Counted from the first letter of the stretch, positions 1 through 9,071 are shown. The stretch is DNA of 48,040 bases from Methylohalomonas lacus (GCF_024808875.1 NZ_JANUCT010000021.1:1-48040); one strand, 5' to 3'. Notes: generated by a model from the sequence alone, not told the origin. Numbers and translations are program-made.

Positions 1-78
1 ACGCGCTATGACAAACTGCAGCGAAACTATGCCAGTATGATTGCGTTGGCCTGTGCAATCATGTGGCTGCCCATGTGA
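1..78 (+). mobile_element. 3' end of an IS5-type transposase (partial)
   Basis: From base 1 frame 1 reads through to TGA at 76-78, giving a short tail that begins TRYDKLQRNYASM and ends MWLPM. Arg-Tyr-Asp-Lys followed by Arg-Asn and a hydrophobic segment ending in Trp-Leu is characteristic of the extreme C-terminus of IS5-family DDE transposases. The gene is cut by the window edge. The terminal inverted repeat probably lies shortly downstream (about 80-100) but cannot be proven without the other end. It marks the left boundary of the accessory region. Confidence 0.7.
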
Positions 79-439
79 AAGATCAACAGGCCCTAATATA
101 TCCGGCTCCATAAGCGCCAGGTTGCCGATATTGATCACATGTATGTTGGGAGAAGTTTGGCGGGAATCGTCTGTCTTTCAGTTGCTGCTTCAGCTTTTTT
201 TTAATGATCCCGGGCAAGAATGAAGGTGGATATTACCATGAGCACTATGCGCTACAGGGATGGTGTATTCCGTTCAGATCAGCGCCCGAGCAGGCTCGGT
301 TCAGAACATCAATATATTCGTGCCGATTTCGCTATACTGTCCTGAGCACACCGGCCTTTTGTGCGCTGTGTTAGGTTTCCCGGTCTGTAGAGTACCTGCA
401 GGGGGCAGGTGTGCTACCTGAAATCATAGAAGATCACCT
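79..439 (+). other. Intergenic leader of the 440-4730 operon
   Basis: No convincing gene is seen; a 60-codon ORF at 41-223 overlaps the transposase tail and has no recognisable motif. TATACT at 333-338 could be a -10 box, but no good -35 lies 16-18 bases upstream. A short hairpin ACCTGC/GCAGGT (394-399 with 405-410) lies about 30 bases before the ATG at 440. The start has only a weak Shine-Dalgarno (GAAGA). Confidence 0.35.
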
Positions 440-1588
440 ATGTCTGACAGTTGCCTTTCGCAAGTTCTGACAAGGGCATTACCAACGGATGATTCCTGTC
501 TCACAAATGCGCGGTTGGCAGGCATACTGACGGGTGAGGGGGTCGGCCCGGAGGTCATATCCGCCGCTCTCCAGGTACTGCAGGCTATCGAGCAGGCCAG
601 CGGTATTGCAGTGCAACTACGCTATGGCGGCCCGATCGGTCTGGCAGCCTTGCGGGACAGCGGCACCTGCCTTTCTCCCGAGGTCATCGATTTCTGCACC
701 AATGTCTTTGCCGACGGAGGCTGTATTTTCTGCGGGCCCGGCGGTGGTGATTTTGTCTACCGACTGCGCGAACGCTTTGACCTGTATTGCAAATTTACGC
801 CTATCCATGAACTTGCAGCGTTACATGGCGTGAGCCGGATTAAGCCAGCTTATCTTGCCGGTATCGACATGATCGTGGTGCGTGAGAACAGCGCCGGCCT
901 TTATCTCGGCGACTCCGGTATCGAGAACCTGCCTTGCGGCGACAGACTGGCAACGCATCAATTCCGTTATAAATCATCCCAGGTGGAACGCATCCTTGAT
1001 GTGGCCCGGCGTCTGGCACAGGCCCGGCGCGGCAGCCTGACGGTCGTCACCAAACCGGGCGGTATTCCGGCCATCAGCAGTCTCTGGCTCGACGCGCTGG
1101 AGTCGATGGAGACCGAGGGACTGACAGTGCGGCGACTGGAAATCGATTATGCGATCTACCAGTTGCTGTCGGCGCCGCACGAGTTCGATGTAATCGTTGC
1201 GCCCAACATGTTCGGCGACGTGCTGTCCGATGCCGCAGCGCTGCTGATGGGTGCGCGCGGTGTATCCTACTCCGGCAATTTCGGGCCGGCCGGCAGAGCG
1301 GTCTACCAAACCGGTCATGGCGCGGCAAAGGATCTTGCTGGCACGAACCAGGCCAACCCGCTGGGACAAATCCAGTCGTTGGCGATGATGCTGCGGGAAA
1401 GCTTCGGCCTGCAGGAGCAGGCGCAGTGGATCCATCGGGCCATTGACCGCGTGCTGCGGGCGGGGTGGCGTACCCTGGATATTGCTGAGCCGGACAGCAG
1501 GGTGGTGGGGACTCGCGAGATGGGCGAGATTGTAGCTGACGCGGTACAGGCAGAGGCAGACGCCGGGCAACTAATGTACGGCTCATGA
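440..1588 (+). CDS. Isocitrate/isopropylmalate dehydrogenase-family protein
   Basis: A 382-residue member of the beta-hydroxyacid oxidative decarboxylase family (IPMDH, ICDH, tartrate dehydrogenase), which oxidises a 2-hydroxy acid with NAD(P)+ and a divalent metal and then decarboxylates it. Visible family landmarks are GEGVGPEV near the N-terminus, VVRENSAGLY in the middle, TVVTKPGG, the metal-binding NMFGDVLSDAAA segment and the cofactor region HGAAKDLAG...ANP near residue 310. A leuB role is unlikely because no leuA/C/D is nearby. It is the first gene of an operon: its TGA overlaps the next ATG (ATGA at 1585-1588), which implies translational coupling. The substrate is unknown; context suggests oxidation of a small hydroxy acid feeding the aldehyde dehydrogenase and ligase downstream. 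Confidence 0.8.
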   Translation: MSDSCLSQVLTRALPTDDSCLTNARLAGILTGEGVGPEVISAALQVLQAIEQASGIAVQLRYGGPIGLAALRDSGTCLSPEVIDFCTNVFADGGCIFCGPGGGDFVYRLRERFDLYCKFTPIHELAALHGVSRIKPAYLAGIDMIVVRENSAGLYLGDSGIENLPCGDRLATHQFRYKSSQVERILDVARRLAQARRGSLTVVTKPGGIPAISSLWLDALESMETEGLTVRRLEIDYAIYQLLSAPHEFDVIVAPNMFGDVLSDAAALLMGARGVSYSGNFGPAGRAVYQTGHGAAKDLAGTNQANPLGQIQSLAMMLRESFGLQEQAQWIHRAIDRVLRAGWRTLDIAEPDSRVVGTREMGEIVADAVQAEADAGQLMYGS

Positions 1589-3633
1589 CGGCTGCGCTGC
1601 TGCTCATTGATGCACAGAACGATTTTCTTGCCTACCCGGGCATAGAACCCGAGCCCGCTGTCCTGATTGAAAGATTGTCTGCACTGCTAGGCCGCTACCG
1701 TGCTCTCGGTTTGCCCGTGTTTCACATTCACACTGTTACTCATCCCTGGCTGGATGACGCCATGCCCCATTGGCTGCAGGAAGGGCGACGCCTATGCGTG
1801 GCTGGAACGGCAGGCTGCCAGCCGCCGGCAGTCCTGGCACCGGTTGCCGGCGATGCGGGTGTATTCAGCAAGACCTTTCACAGCGCCTTCAATGTCCCGG
1901 GGCTGGAACAGGCGCTTGCCGGGCACAATGTACAGTGCCTTATCCTTGCCGGCCTGTTTTTGCATGTCTGTGTACGTGAGACCGCCGTGGATGCCTACGC
2001 GCGCGGCTACCGAATTACCATTGCCGCGGATGCAACCGGCAGTTATGACAGCACGCATGCCGAGGTGACGCGCTCGTTCCTGCAGCGTTTCGTCAGCTTT
2101 GACGACCAGTCCGCCCTGCTGGCGCGTCTGGACAGACAGGCGGCCAGCCACGTCGCCGAAAGCGAGCGTCCGGTTACCTGGAGCAGCGGCTGCATTGACG
2201 GCCAATCGGTCAACGCGAGTCAGCCGGGCCGGTCTGTCGACTGTTTTAATCCCGTGGATTTGTCCTACCGTGGCCGTCTGAAGCTTGCCGGTCGCAGCGA
2301 AGTGGTGGCGGCCGTGGCGGCAGCGGCGCAAGCAGCAGCCACCTGGGAAACCACAGTGGCTGGCATGCGTCGCACTATCCTGAATGCATGGCGTGAGTCG
2401 CTGGATGCCGCGCGGGACGAATTCGTCGAATTGCTTGCCGAGGAAATCGGCAAGCCGCTCCGGGACGGCCACGCCGAGATGGATGCCGCGGCCGGTCACC
2501 TGACGACGGTTATCGAGCAGATCGATGCGGGCAGTCCATGGTGGCAGCAGCGCGGTGATGGCTGGTTTGCTCGCCGTCGCCCCTACGGTGCAGTCGCCCT
2601 GATAACGCCCTGGAATAACCCGGTGGCCATTGCGGTCGGCAAGATTGCGCCCGCCGTCGCCTGTGGCAATAGCGTGGTATGGAAAGCTTCGCCGCGAGCG
2701 CCGGCTGTTGCCCAGCGCCTCATGGCCTCGTTGCTGGAGAGCGGCATGCCGGGTGCGGTCGTCAACCTGTTACTGGGCGAAGCGGACGTGGCCCGTATGC
2801 TGGCAGCCGATCCGGCGATCCGGGCCGTTTCACTGACCGGCTCCATGCAGGCCGGAAGCGAACTGGCTGTGATCTGTGGCCGCGCGCTCAAGCCCCTGCA
2901 TGCCGAACTCGGTGGCAACAACGCCGCGCTGGTAATGTCGGGAGCTGACCTGGGGCAGGCTGCCAGTGAGCTGGCGCGGGCGGGGACGAGTTTTGCCGGT
3001 CAGCGCTGTACCGCCATACGCCGCATTGTCGTCCATGAAAGTCTGCTGACACCGTTTGTTGCCGCTATGCGGACCCGACTGCTGGCGCTTAGGCTCGGAT
3101 CGCCGCTGGCCGCAGACACGGATATCGGGCCGCTGCTCACGCCGGAACACAGGCAGACGGTGCGGGCAGCGATCGACCAGGCCCGGGCCGACGGTGCCGT
3201 ATGTCACTGCGGTGGCGAAATTCCCGATGGACTGGAGTCTGGCGGCTGGCTGACACCGGCACTTTTGCAGGCGGATGACCCGGCACTGGCAATCGTTCAG
3301 CGCGAGACTTTCGGTCCGGTCATGGTTGTGCAGCCGGCGCGCGATATCGAGCATGCGCTGGAGCTTGCCAATGGCGTTGATCAGGGACTGGCCGCGGCGT
3401 TCTATGGCACTGATCCCGCGCAGCGGGCACGCTTTATGGCGGCGTCGGAGTGCGGTCTGCTCAGATTTGACCAGAGTGCGCCGGGTGCCCACCGCAGCGC
3501 GCCGTTCAGCGGCTGGAAACGCTCCGGCCTGGGCCCGCCCGAGCACGGTGCCTGGGATATGGACATCTATACCCGCATTCAGACCGTCTACGGCGACGCC
3601 GCTGGTCTGGAAGAAAAGTTGAGGTTCACATGA
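1585..3633 (+). CDS. Isochorismatase-like cysteine hydrolase fused to aldehyde dehydrogenase
   Basis: A 682-residue two-domain protein. Residues about 1-180 are an isochorismatase/nicotinamidase-type hydrolase: Asp in LLIDAQNDF, Lys in VFSKTFHSAF and the nucleophilic Cys in HVCVRETAVDAYARG form the expected Asp-Lys-Cys triad. Residues about 210-670 are an NAD(P)-dependent aldehyde dehydrogenase: ITPWNNPV, the Rossmann segment TGSMQAGSELA, general-base Glu in AELGGNNAALV, catalytic Cys in GQRCTAIRR, and QRETFGPVMVV near the C-terminus. Both active sites look intact, so this reads as a genuine fusion rather than a frameshift artefact. ATGA overlaps join it to genes on both sides (1585-1588 and 3630-3633). 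The hydrolase may release an amide or ester whose product is then oxidised; the substrate cannot be read from sequence. Confidence 0.85.
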   Translation: MTAALLLIDAQNDFLAYPGIEPEPAVLIERLSALLGRYRALGLPVFHIHTVTHPWLDDAMPHWLQEGRRLCVAGTAGCQPPAVLAPVAGDAGVFSKTFHSAFNVPGLEQALAGHNVQCLILAGLFLHVCVRETAVDAYARGYRITIAADATGSYDSTHAEVTRSFLQRFVSFDDQSALLARLDRQAASHVAESERPVTWSSGCIDGQSVNASQPGRSVDCFNPVDLSYRGRLKLAGRSEVVAAVAAAAQAAATWETTVAGMRRTILNAWRESLDAARDEFVELLAEEIGKPLRDGHAEMDAAAGHLTTVIEQIDAGSPWWQQRGDGWFARRRPYGAVALITPWNNPVAIAVGKIAPAVACGNSVVWKASPRAPAVAQRLMASLLESGMPGAVVNLLLGEADVARMLAADPAIRAVSLTGSMQAGSELAVICGRALKPLHAELGGNNAALVMSGADLGQAASELARAGTSFAGQRCTAIRRIVVHESLLTPFVAAMRTRLLALRLGSPLAADTDIGPLLTPEHRQTVRAAIDQARADGAVCHCGGEIPDGLESGGWLTPALLQADDPALAIVQRETFGPVMVVQPARDIEHALELANGVDQGLAAAFYGTDPAQRARFMAASECGLLRFDQSAPGAHRSAPFSGWKRSGLGPPEHGAWDMDIYTRIQTVYGDAAGLEEKLRFT

Positions 3634-4730
3634 TTGGATCGGCGTTGCCCTGGTACGAACACTGGGCGGCTGACGCACCGGCGGACTGGGCGGTGGTGAC
3701 GCCTTCGTCGTGCATCAACTACGCTGACCTGCTGGAGCACATCGTCCGGCAAGAGCAGAGCCTCTCTGTCAGGGGCTACCGGCGGGGCGACCGGCTGCTG
3801 CATGCAGACCGGCCCGGCACGGTCGACTGGATCGTGACGCTGCTGGCCGGACTCGGTCTGGGTCTGCAGGTCGTTCTGCCCGATGAGGACTGGCCCGAAG
3901 AACGAATCCCGCTGCATACGGGGTCACTATTCGTGCCGGACACTGCGACTGCCGGCCACACGCCTGCCGGCATCTGGCTGTTTACCTCGGGAACCACCGC
4001 CGTCCCCAAGCCGCGCCTGCGCACGCTGGCGCATCTTCGCGCGGACATTGCGCGGGTGCATGACCGTCTGCCCGCCACGATCCGGTGTAACCGTCCGGCT
4101 AGCCTGTGCCTGTTGCCGCTGTCGCACGGTTTCGGCCTCCTCAACAGCCTGCTGTCGGTGCATGCGTTTGGCGGTACCGCCGTGATAGAGGAGATTGGCC
4201 AGCCGCAGCGCATCGCCGCGGCGCTGCACCGGTACCCCGTGCAGGTACTCTATAGCTGGCCGGCGCACCTGCATAAACTCTCCGATCCGGAATTATGGCA
4301 GCAGGCCGCCGCCCCGTTGCTCTGGTGCGTCAGTTCCTCCCTGCGGCTGACAGCAGAGACGGCGCGGGCATTTGCTGCGGCATCCGGCTGTCCGGTCCGC
4401 CAGCAGTACGGCACTACCGAAACCGGCCCGCTGTGCGTAGACGGTGGCGAGCCCCCGGCTGACGAACCGCATTGCATGGGGACGCCGCTGAACGGGGTCG
4501 AGGTGCGGGTACTGGATGCGGACGGGCGATCCCGGGCTGACGGTCAGGCGGGCGAACTGGCCGTCAGGCTGGCGCCTCACCAGCTGCCGGATCATGAACT
4601 GACGGCGGACGGGTTCTGGCCGACCGGCGATCACGGCTGCCTGGATCGGCATGGCCGTGTGCATGTCCTCGGCCGCTACCGGGCATTTACCGATGAGCGC
4701 CGCGACGACACCTCACATTTCCAGCGCTGA
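3630..4730 (+). CDS. AMP-forming ligase (ANL superfamily) lacking the C-terminal domain
   Basis: A 366-residue adenylate-forming enzyme N-domain. Motif A3 is LFTSGTTAVPKPR (about residue 115), A5 is QQYGTTETGP (about residue 260) and A7 is WPTGDHGCLDRHGRVHVLGRYR (about residue 335). The protein stops about 15 residues later, where ANL enzymes normally continue for roughly 100 residues with the lid domain carrying the A10 lysine. It should bind ATP and an acid but may be impaired or need a partner. The last 18 bases overlap the end of the convergent ATP-grasp gene (4713-4730), so truncation by rearrangement is possible. It is translationally coupled to the hydrolase-ALDH gene, whose carboxylate product is a natural candidate substrate (inference). 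Confidence 0.78.
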   Translation: MIGSALPWYEHWAADAPADWAVVTPSSCINYADLLEHIVRQEQSLSVRGYRRGDRLLHADRPGTVDWIVTLLAGLGLGLQVVLPDEDWPEERIPLHTGSLFVPDTATAGHTPAGIWLFTSGTTAVPKPRLRTLAHLRADIARVHDRLPATIRCNRPASLCLLPLSHGFGLLNSLLSVHAFGGTAVIEEIGQPQRIAAALHRYPVQVLYSWPAHLHKLSDPELWQQAAAPLLWCVSSSLRLTAETARAFAAASGCPVRQQYGTTETGPLCVDGGEPPADEPHCMGTPLNGVEVRVLDADGRSRADGQAGELAVRLAPHQLPDHELTADGFWPTGDHGCLDRHGRVHVLGRYRAFTDERRDDTSHFQR

Positions 4731-5738
4731 ACGGCCGAGTAGTCGATACATCAGTCGCATCCAGCGGTTGCCCGCGTATTCGCAACAGCGTTCAAAAAAG
4801 ACGCGCCTGCGCAGCTGCTGACTGAAATCGAGCGGGCAGGGAACTGATTCAGGGGCCATGCCCGGGAGTGCTTCGAAAGCAGCCCTGATGCTTTCCGAAA
4901 ACAGGTTGTGTGCCGCCAGGTTGCGCGCGCTGTAGGTTTGGCTGTGTTGCATGATGACGGGGTTGGTGTTGATTTCCCAGACCTGGATACGGTCGTCCAG
5001 CAGACTGTAGTCGATACGTCCGTAATCAATACGGGCATCGGCACAGATGCCCTGCAATGTTTCTTCATGCGGATTGCTGCGGATAAAGGCAAGCTGCTCC
5101 CGCGCGCGTTCATCATCGGAGAACGCCGGGTTCTTCAGCATCCATTCATGACCGAATATCAGGTGGCGCGGGATGATGCGACCAGCAACCACGAATGCAG
5201 CGTATTTGCGGTAGAGTCCGGCAGCATCGGCCGTATCGCAGAATTCGGTGACCAGCAGTTGCCGTGCGGGAAGACTGCGGCGTCTGAGCGCAGCGATGGC
5301 CTGCCTGAGTTCCCGCCCGTCATGCAGCAGGCGGGTGCGGCTGCCCTTGTGATCATTTTCCAGGCGAATGAATACGGGAAACCGGAGATCGCTGCAGTCC
5401 ATGTTCGCGCGTCGCACGCGGAATCGGTTCTGCTGCTTGTCATGTAGTTCGGTCAGCAGCGTGTACCGGCAGGCACTTTTATCCGGGTGATTGAGTATCC
5501 GGGCCGAGGGGTATTGTTGCCGAATCAACCGATACAGCTGTCGGGCCACATCGAGGCGTGCCGGCGTGAGCCTTTCTATGTCCGAGAAGATATAGGTGCC
5601 GGCGGCCGGCAGGTTACGATGTGCAAACACCCGTTCGTAGGCAATGATCGTGAAATGCGCCGCCAGCGACTGCCCCCGGTCGGCGAGGTAATTCCGCACC
5701 GTATGCTGATGCGGTTCGCTGACAAAGTAGCATATCAT
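4713..5738 (-). CDS. ATP-grasp family protein, paralogue A
   Basis: A 341-residue protein with the layout of an ATP-grasp ligase: an N-terminal pre-ATP-grasp segment with TYIFSDIERLTPA, a central ATP-binding part (PVFIRLENDHKGSRTRLL, LLVTEFCDT, YRKYAAFVVAGRIIPRHL), and the metal-binding C-terminal strand YGRIDYSLLDDRIQVWEINTNP. The Glu-x-Asn-x-Asn in EINTNP is the usual Mg2+ ligand set. A clear paralogue lies at 38780-39742, on the other side of the polysaccharide locus. It sits downstream of a minus-strand GT2 with a 66-base gap and converges on the AMP-ligase. ATP-grasp enzymes join a carboxylate to an amine or other nucleophile through an acyl phosphate; the substrate here is unknown. Confidence 0.75.
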   Translation of the reverse strand: MICYFVSEPHQHTVRNYLADRGQSLAAHFTIIAYERVFAHRNLPAAGTYIFSDIERLTPARLDVARQLYRLIRQQYPSARILNHPDKSACRYTLLTELHDKQQNRFRVRRANMDCSDLRFPVFIRLENDHKGSRTRLLHDGRELRQAIAALRRRSLPARQLLVTEFCDTADAAGLYRKYAAFVVAGRIIPRHLIFGHEWMLKNPAFSDDERAREQLAFIRSNPHEETLQGICADARIDYGRIDYSLLDDRIQVWEINTNPVIMQHSQTYSARNLAAHNLFSESIRAAFEALPGMAPESVPCPLDFSQQLRRRVFFERCCEYAGNRWMRLMYRLLGRSALEM

Positions 5739-5804
5739 CGTCCGAAGACAGTTTGAGCGAACAACATGGATATTGGTCTGATGTTCACGTCTTTAAAGAG
5801 GGTG

Positions 5805-6767
5805 TTATTCACCTATGAATCTGTCGCGGAACCAGTCGCGCCAGAAATAGGACAGCAGAACCCCATTGAGACTGAACAGATAATAAAGGCTGACAACCGC
5901 CATCGCCGGCGGCAATTCAACCGGCCTCAGGATGGCTTCTTTGTGTCGCTGTTTTACAATCGCTTTGATGCCACGAGCGTATTTCTGCAATACGACCCGA
6001 AGGGCATGGCCGAGGGGTGCCTGTTTATTCTGCCAGTACAGGCGGTCATGACCCTCGCGTAATGCACGCAGCGCAAACTGCCGGAACCATAGAGGTGGTG
6101 GGTGTTCCACACGTGCCGCCTGTACCTTCCAGACACCAATGCCCGCCGTTGTCAGCCTGCCATGCAGGCCAGCCCCCTGTCCCCGGTGCGTCGGCCAGTC
6201 CGGATAGGGAAAGCGGCAAAATACGCTCTTCCTGAAAGCGGCGTTGTTGGCAATGATGCCGTTGGCCGGCACGGTCTTGTCCGAGTTGATGCCAGACGGA
6301 AAAAACCAGAACAGGGCAAAGGTCTTGTGATAGAAATTGCGGGGTGCCATGTAGGTGACGCCCGTGCAGGCTGCCACATCGGGGTCGCTGACGGCATTCA
6401 GCATGCGCTCCAGCCAGTCCGGCTCGGGGATGACGTCCGTATCCAGAAACAGCAGGATCTCATGGCTGGCGAGCTCGGCACCGCGGTTCTTGAGCTGGAA
6501 GTATCGTAACCCGGTTTCCTGAACGGTTCGGAGGGTGTAGTCAGACCGGTCCAGATCCAGGCAACTGGTAATACAATGATAGATGTCTTCCCTTGAGGCC
6601 AGTAGCTCGTTGGTTACTGCCAGAATCTCGACCTCGTGCAGTCGCTTCTGTAAAAGCTGTTTAATCTGCCGGCCGAGCGAGCGCAGCATGGCGAGCGTGC
6701 GCCAGCCATGGGTGCTGGCCGCATTTTCCCATTCAAGGATAATGGACACTGATACAGGTTGAAGCAT
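5805..6767 (-). CDS. Glycosyltransferase family 2
   Basis: A GT-A fold glycosyltransferase of about 320 residues: SVSIILEWENA at the N-terminus, YFQLKNRGAELASHEILLFLDTD with the DxD motif near residue 115, followed by PEPDWLERML and a C-terminal hydrophobic stretch (AMAVVSLYYLFSLNGVLLSYF) that likely tethers it to the inner membrane. The ATG at 6767 is preferred over an upstream TTG at 6788 because neither has a good Shine-Dalgarno and the conserved fold starts just after this Met. It is probably cotranscribed with the ATP-grasp gene downstream. Donor and linkage cannot be read from sequence. Confidence 0.8.
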   Translation of the reverse strand: MLQPVSVSIILEWENAASTHGWRTLAMLRSLGRQIKQLLQKRLHEVEILAVTNELLASREDIYHCITSCLDLDRSDYTLRTVQETGLRYFQLKNRGAELASHEILLFLDTDVIPEPDWLERMLNAVSDPDVAACTGVTYMAPRNFYHKTFALFWFFPSGINSDKTVPANGIIANNAAFRKSVFCRFPYPDWPTHRGQGAGLHGRLTTAGIGVWKVQAARVEHPPPLWFRQFALRALREGHDRLYWQNKQAPLGHALRVVLQKYARGIKAIVKQRHKEAILRPVELPPAMAVVSLYYLFSLNGVLLSYFWRDWFRDRFIGE

Positions 6768-6912
6768 GACAGAACAGGTATTTTTCAAATAATTGGACAG
6801 GACATCCTTTATGGCAGGCCTGCCTGCGCGATTGCAGTACTTCCCCCAATAGGTACTATATACTGAACTAGCACGGCTTGTCAGGAGCTTGAATATTCAA
6901 ATTCGTCAATGG

Positions 6913-7680
6913 ATGCCGCAGGGCTGGCGGCCATTTCTAAGGGGACTGCGTCGGCGGTTACGGGCCGCATTTTACGCCAGCCGTTCCGCGATTCTGGCCA
7001 GGCTGGCCTTCCTGCCTCGGCGTTACTGCCCGGTATGCGACACTTTCAGCCCCCGTTTCCAGGATCACCCCATAAACGGACGCGCATGCGCGCGCTGTCC
7101 ACGTTGCGGATCACTGGAGCGGCACCGGCTGGTTCATCGTTTCTTTACACTCAAGCGTGAGCAACTTTTCAGGCCGAATGACCGAATGCTGCATTTCGCG
7201 CCCGAGCGGTGCCTTGTGCCCTATTTTGAAAGTATTCCATCCCTGGAATACGAAACGGCAGATCTCAATGGCAAAAAGGCGCACCTGGTGATTGATGTTA
7301 CCGATATACCGCTGCCCGATAGGTCATTCGATCTCGTCTATTGCAGTCATGTCCTGGAACATGTGAACGACGACATTACAGCAATGAGCGAGCTTTACAG
7401 AATCCTCAAACCCGGCGGCAGTGCGGTTATCCTTGTCCCCATAATCGATGCGGCCACCTATGAAGATCCTGATATCACCGATCCGAACGAGCGGGCACGG
7501 TTGTTTGGTCAGCACGATCATGTCAGGCGATACGGCTTGGATATTGTAACGAGGCTGTCAGCAGCGGGTTTTAATGTGCAGTTGTTCTCGATCACTGATA
7601 TTGCGGGTGAGGATGAAATTGAGATAATGGGGCTGGATTGCCCTGGCTGCAGAGAGATATTTCTTTGCAGTAAGCACTGA
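6913..7680 (+). CDS. SAM-dependent methyltransferase with N-terminal zinc-ribbon motif
   Basis: A class I methyltransferase of about 255 residues. The N-terminal part has a basic stretch and then RRYCPVCDTFSPRF and CPRCGSLERHRLVHRF, two CxxC pairs as in the polysaccharide-locus methyltransferases that carry a small zinc ribbon. The SAM fold follows: LHFAPERCLVPYF, DLNGKKAHLVIDVTDIPLPD, then the motif IV-like FDLVYCSHVLEHVNDD and ILKPGGSAVILVP. A TTG at 6889 lies only one base after AGGAG, so ATG 6913 is chosen; the true start is uncertain. Divergent from the GT2 at 5805-6767. It probably methylates a sugar or lipid-linked intermediate. Confidence 0.75.
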   Translation: MPQGWRPFLRGLRRRLRAAFYASRSAILARLAFLPRRYCPVCDTFSPRFQDHPINGRACARCPRCGSLERHRLVHRFFTLKREQLFRPNDRMLHFAPERCLVPYFESIPSLEYETADLNGKKAHLVIDVTDIPLPDRSFDLVYCSHVLEHVNDDITAMSELYRILKPGGSAVILVPIIDAATYEDPDITDPNERARLFGQHDHVRRYGLDIVTRLSAAGFNVQLFSITDIAGEDEIEIMGLDCPGCREIFLCSKH

Positions 7681-7739
7681 TCGGTGGCTACGCATCCTGC
7701 AGATAATCAGTAGTTTGTTACAAGATCAAGCAGGTGTTC

Positions 7740-8930
7740 ATGAAAAAACTGTTATTACATATTGGCGCTCCCAAGACCGGCACAACCTCTATACAGGAAG
7801 CATTGTTTAATGCGTCAATCCGGGGAGAATTGAAAGATATTGATTATCCAGCCCATCTGCATCCCTGGATGAGAGGCAACCACCGGTTTGTCGAATTATT
7901 ATACAGCGACAGGAACCGTCAGTTGCGCAGGTATACGGCATCCAGTCTGCTTGCCTCTCTGGTTACCAGGCAGATCGTTCGGTCTCTCAACAAGCAGCTT
8001 CCCGAGGCATTTGCCAGGTCCGATTCCATTATTCTTTCGGCCGAGAATTTCTCCAGCCTTCCCGTTGCGGCGATTCAGCGGCTTCATGATCACATGAAGG
8101 AACTGGGCGTGGACGAAACAGCAGTCGTCTACTATGTCCGTGAGCCGGCTTCCAGCTACCTGTCGGATTTGCAGCAGCTTGTCAAGACATCCGGTAATTT
8201 GAAATCTTTTTCGAAATACTATTCAGCATTCAGGCAGAACATAGAACGATGGGCTTCGGTTTATGGAGATAGACTTATAGTCAGACCTTATGACAGTTCA
8301 TTGCTTCATGAGTATGATGTTGTCGAGGATTTTGTCCATATTGCGGAACAATTCTTCGGGCGCGAATTGTCATTGACAGATCGGCCCCGGGCCAACACGT
8401 CGATTTCAGCCGAGGGGATGTTTATCCTCAATGAATACAGAAAAAGATACTACCCGGACAAGAATCGCCGATTCAAAGCTGATACGAACATGCTTACCCA
8501 TATTCTGCAGAAGCGCATTTCTTTCATCACCCAGAACAGACCGGTTCTTAAGCAGAATATAATCAATATCGTGCAGGCCAACCACCATGAGAACCTGAAA
8601 TGGTTGAAGGAGAACTGGTGCCCTGACTTTCCGGTTCAACCCGACCCACCGGCGATAGCTGATGCCACTTCTGCAGAAGAGACCGGGGCACTGACGGTAG
8701 ATGACATTATAGTAACCCGTTCGCCGGAACAGACCTGTAAATTGATACGCTACATCATGGGGAATACGGACCGGCACTGGCTGGCTAGTGGCCATATGAA
8801 CCGGCCATGGCAACCATTGTCGCGTTACACAAAATTCTTCCTAGTGCCATTTCACTTTTTCAGACGATGGTTCGTGACGCGATTGCTGCAATATCGTCTG
8901 TGGAAGCTGGCGCATGATCTATGTGATTAG
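7740..8930 (+). CDS. Sulfotransferase-family protein
   Basis: A 396-residue PAPS-dependent sulfotransferase-like protein. The 5'-phosphosulfate loop is LLLHIGAPKTGTTSIQEAL at residues about 4-22, and a 3'-phosphate-binding motif is seen in VVYYVREPASSYLSDL about residue 135. A GTG at 7734 is in frame, but ATG 7740 is better placed relative to CAGG at 7731-7734 and starts directly at the first beta strand. It is unrelated in detail to the paired sulfotransferases at 12214 and 17080, so the locus encodes at least two types. It likely sulfates a sugar hydroxyl in the cytoplasm. Confidence 0.75.
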   Translation: MKKLLLHIGAPKTGTTSIQEALFNASIRGELKDIDYPAHLHPWMRGNHRFVELLYSDRNRQLRRYTASSLLASLVTRQIVRSLNKQLPEAFARSDSIILSAENFSSLPVAAIQRLHDHMKELGVDETAVVYYVREPASSYLSDLQQLVKTSGNLKSFSKYYSAFRQNIERWASVYGDRLIVRPYDSSLLHEYDVVEDFVHIAEQFFGRELSLTDRPRANTSISAEGMFILNEYRKRYYPDKNRRFKADTNMLTHILQKRISFITQNRPVLKQNIINIVQANHHENLKWLKENWCPDFPVQPDPPAIADATSAEETGALTVDDIIVTRSPEQTCKLIRYIMGNTDRHWLASGHMNRPWQPLSRYTKFFLVPFHFFRRWFVTRLLQYRLWKLAHDLCD

Positions 8931-9021
8931 GCGCTCAAGGTGAATAGTCGGATGAGTCAGGGATGGCTCGCTGGCTGAAATCTCCGGCCTACATTGCGGC
9001 GTATTGATACGCCCCGGCACC

Positions 9022-9071
9022 TTGCCATCCCTCAAATTGTTGCTCATAATCAGCGTTCAATGTCTGAACGC
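9022..9071 (+). promoter_or_regulatory. Promoter and palindromic operator of the EPS regulator gene
   Basis: TTGCCA (9022-9027), a 17-base spacer and CATAAT (9045-9050) make a sigma70-type promoter. Directly after the -10 is a perfect inverted repeat GCGTTCA/TGAACGC (9053-9059 and 9065-9071, 5-base spacer) that includes the ATG at 9060. The predicted transcription start (about 9057) leaves almost no leader, so the mRNA may be effectively leaderless. The core GTTCA-N5-TGAAC recurs at the start of the second regulator (19416-19430), which supports an operator role. Confidence 0.55.

Noticed and set aside
41-223. 60-codon ORF at the left end
   Set aside because: Its first part overlaps the IS5 transposase tail in another frame and the rest has no support.
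440-1588. leuB (3-isopropylmalate dehydrogenase) identity
   Set aside because: Same family, but no leucine pathway genes nearby, and coupling to a hydrolase-ALDH and ligase suggests another substrate.
974-1607. Long minus-strand ORFs antisense to the first operon gene
   Set aside because: Shadows of a GC-rich coding region; the plus strand has clear family motifs.
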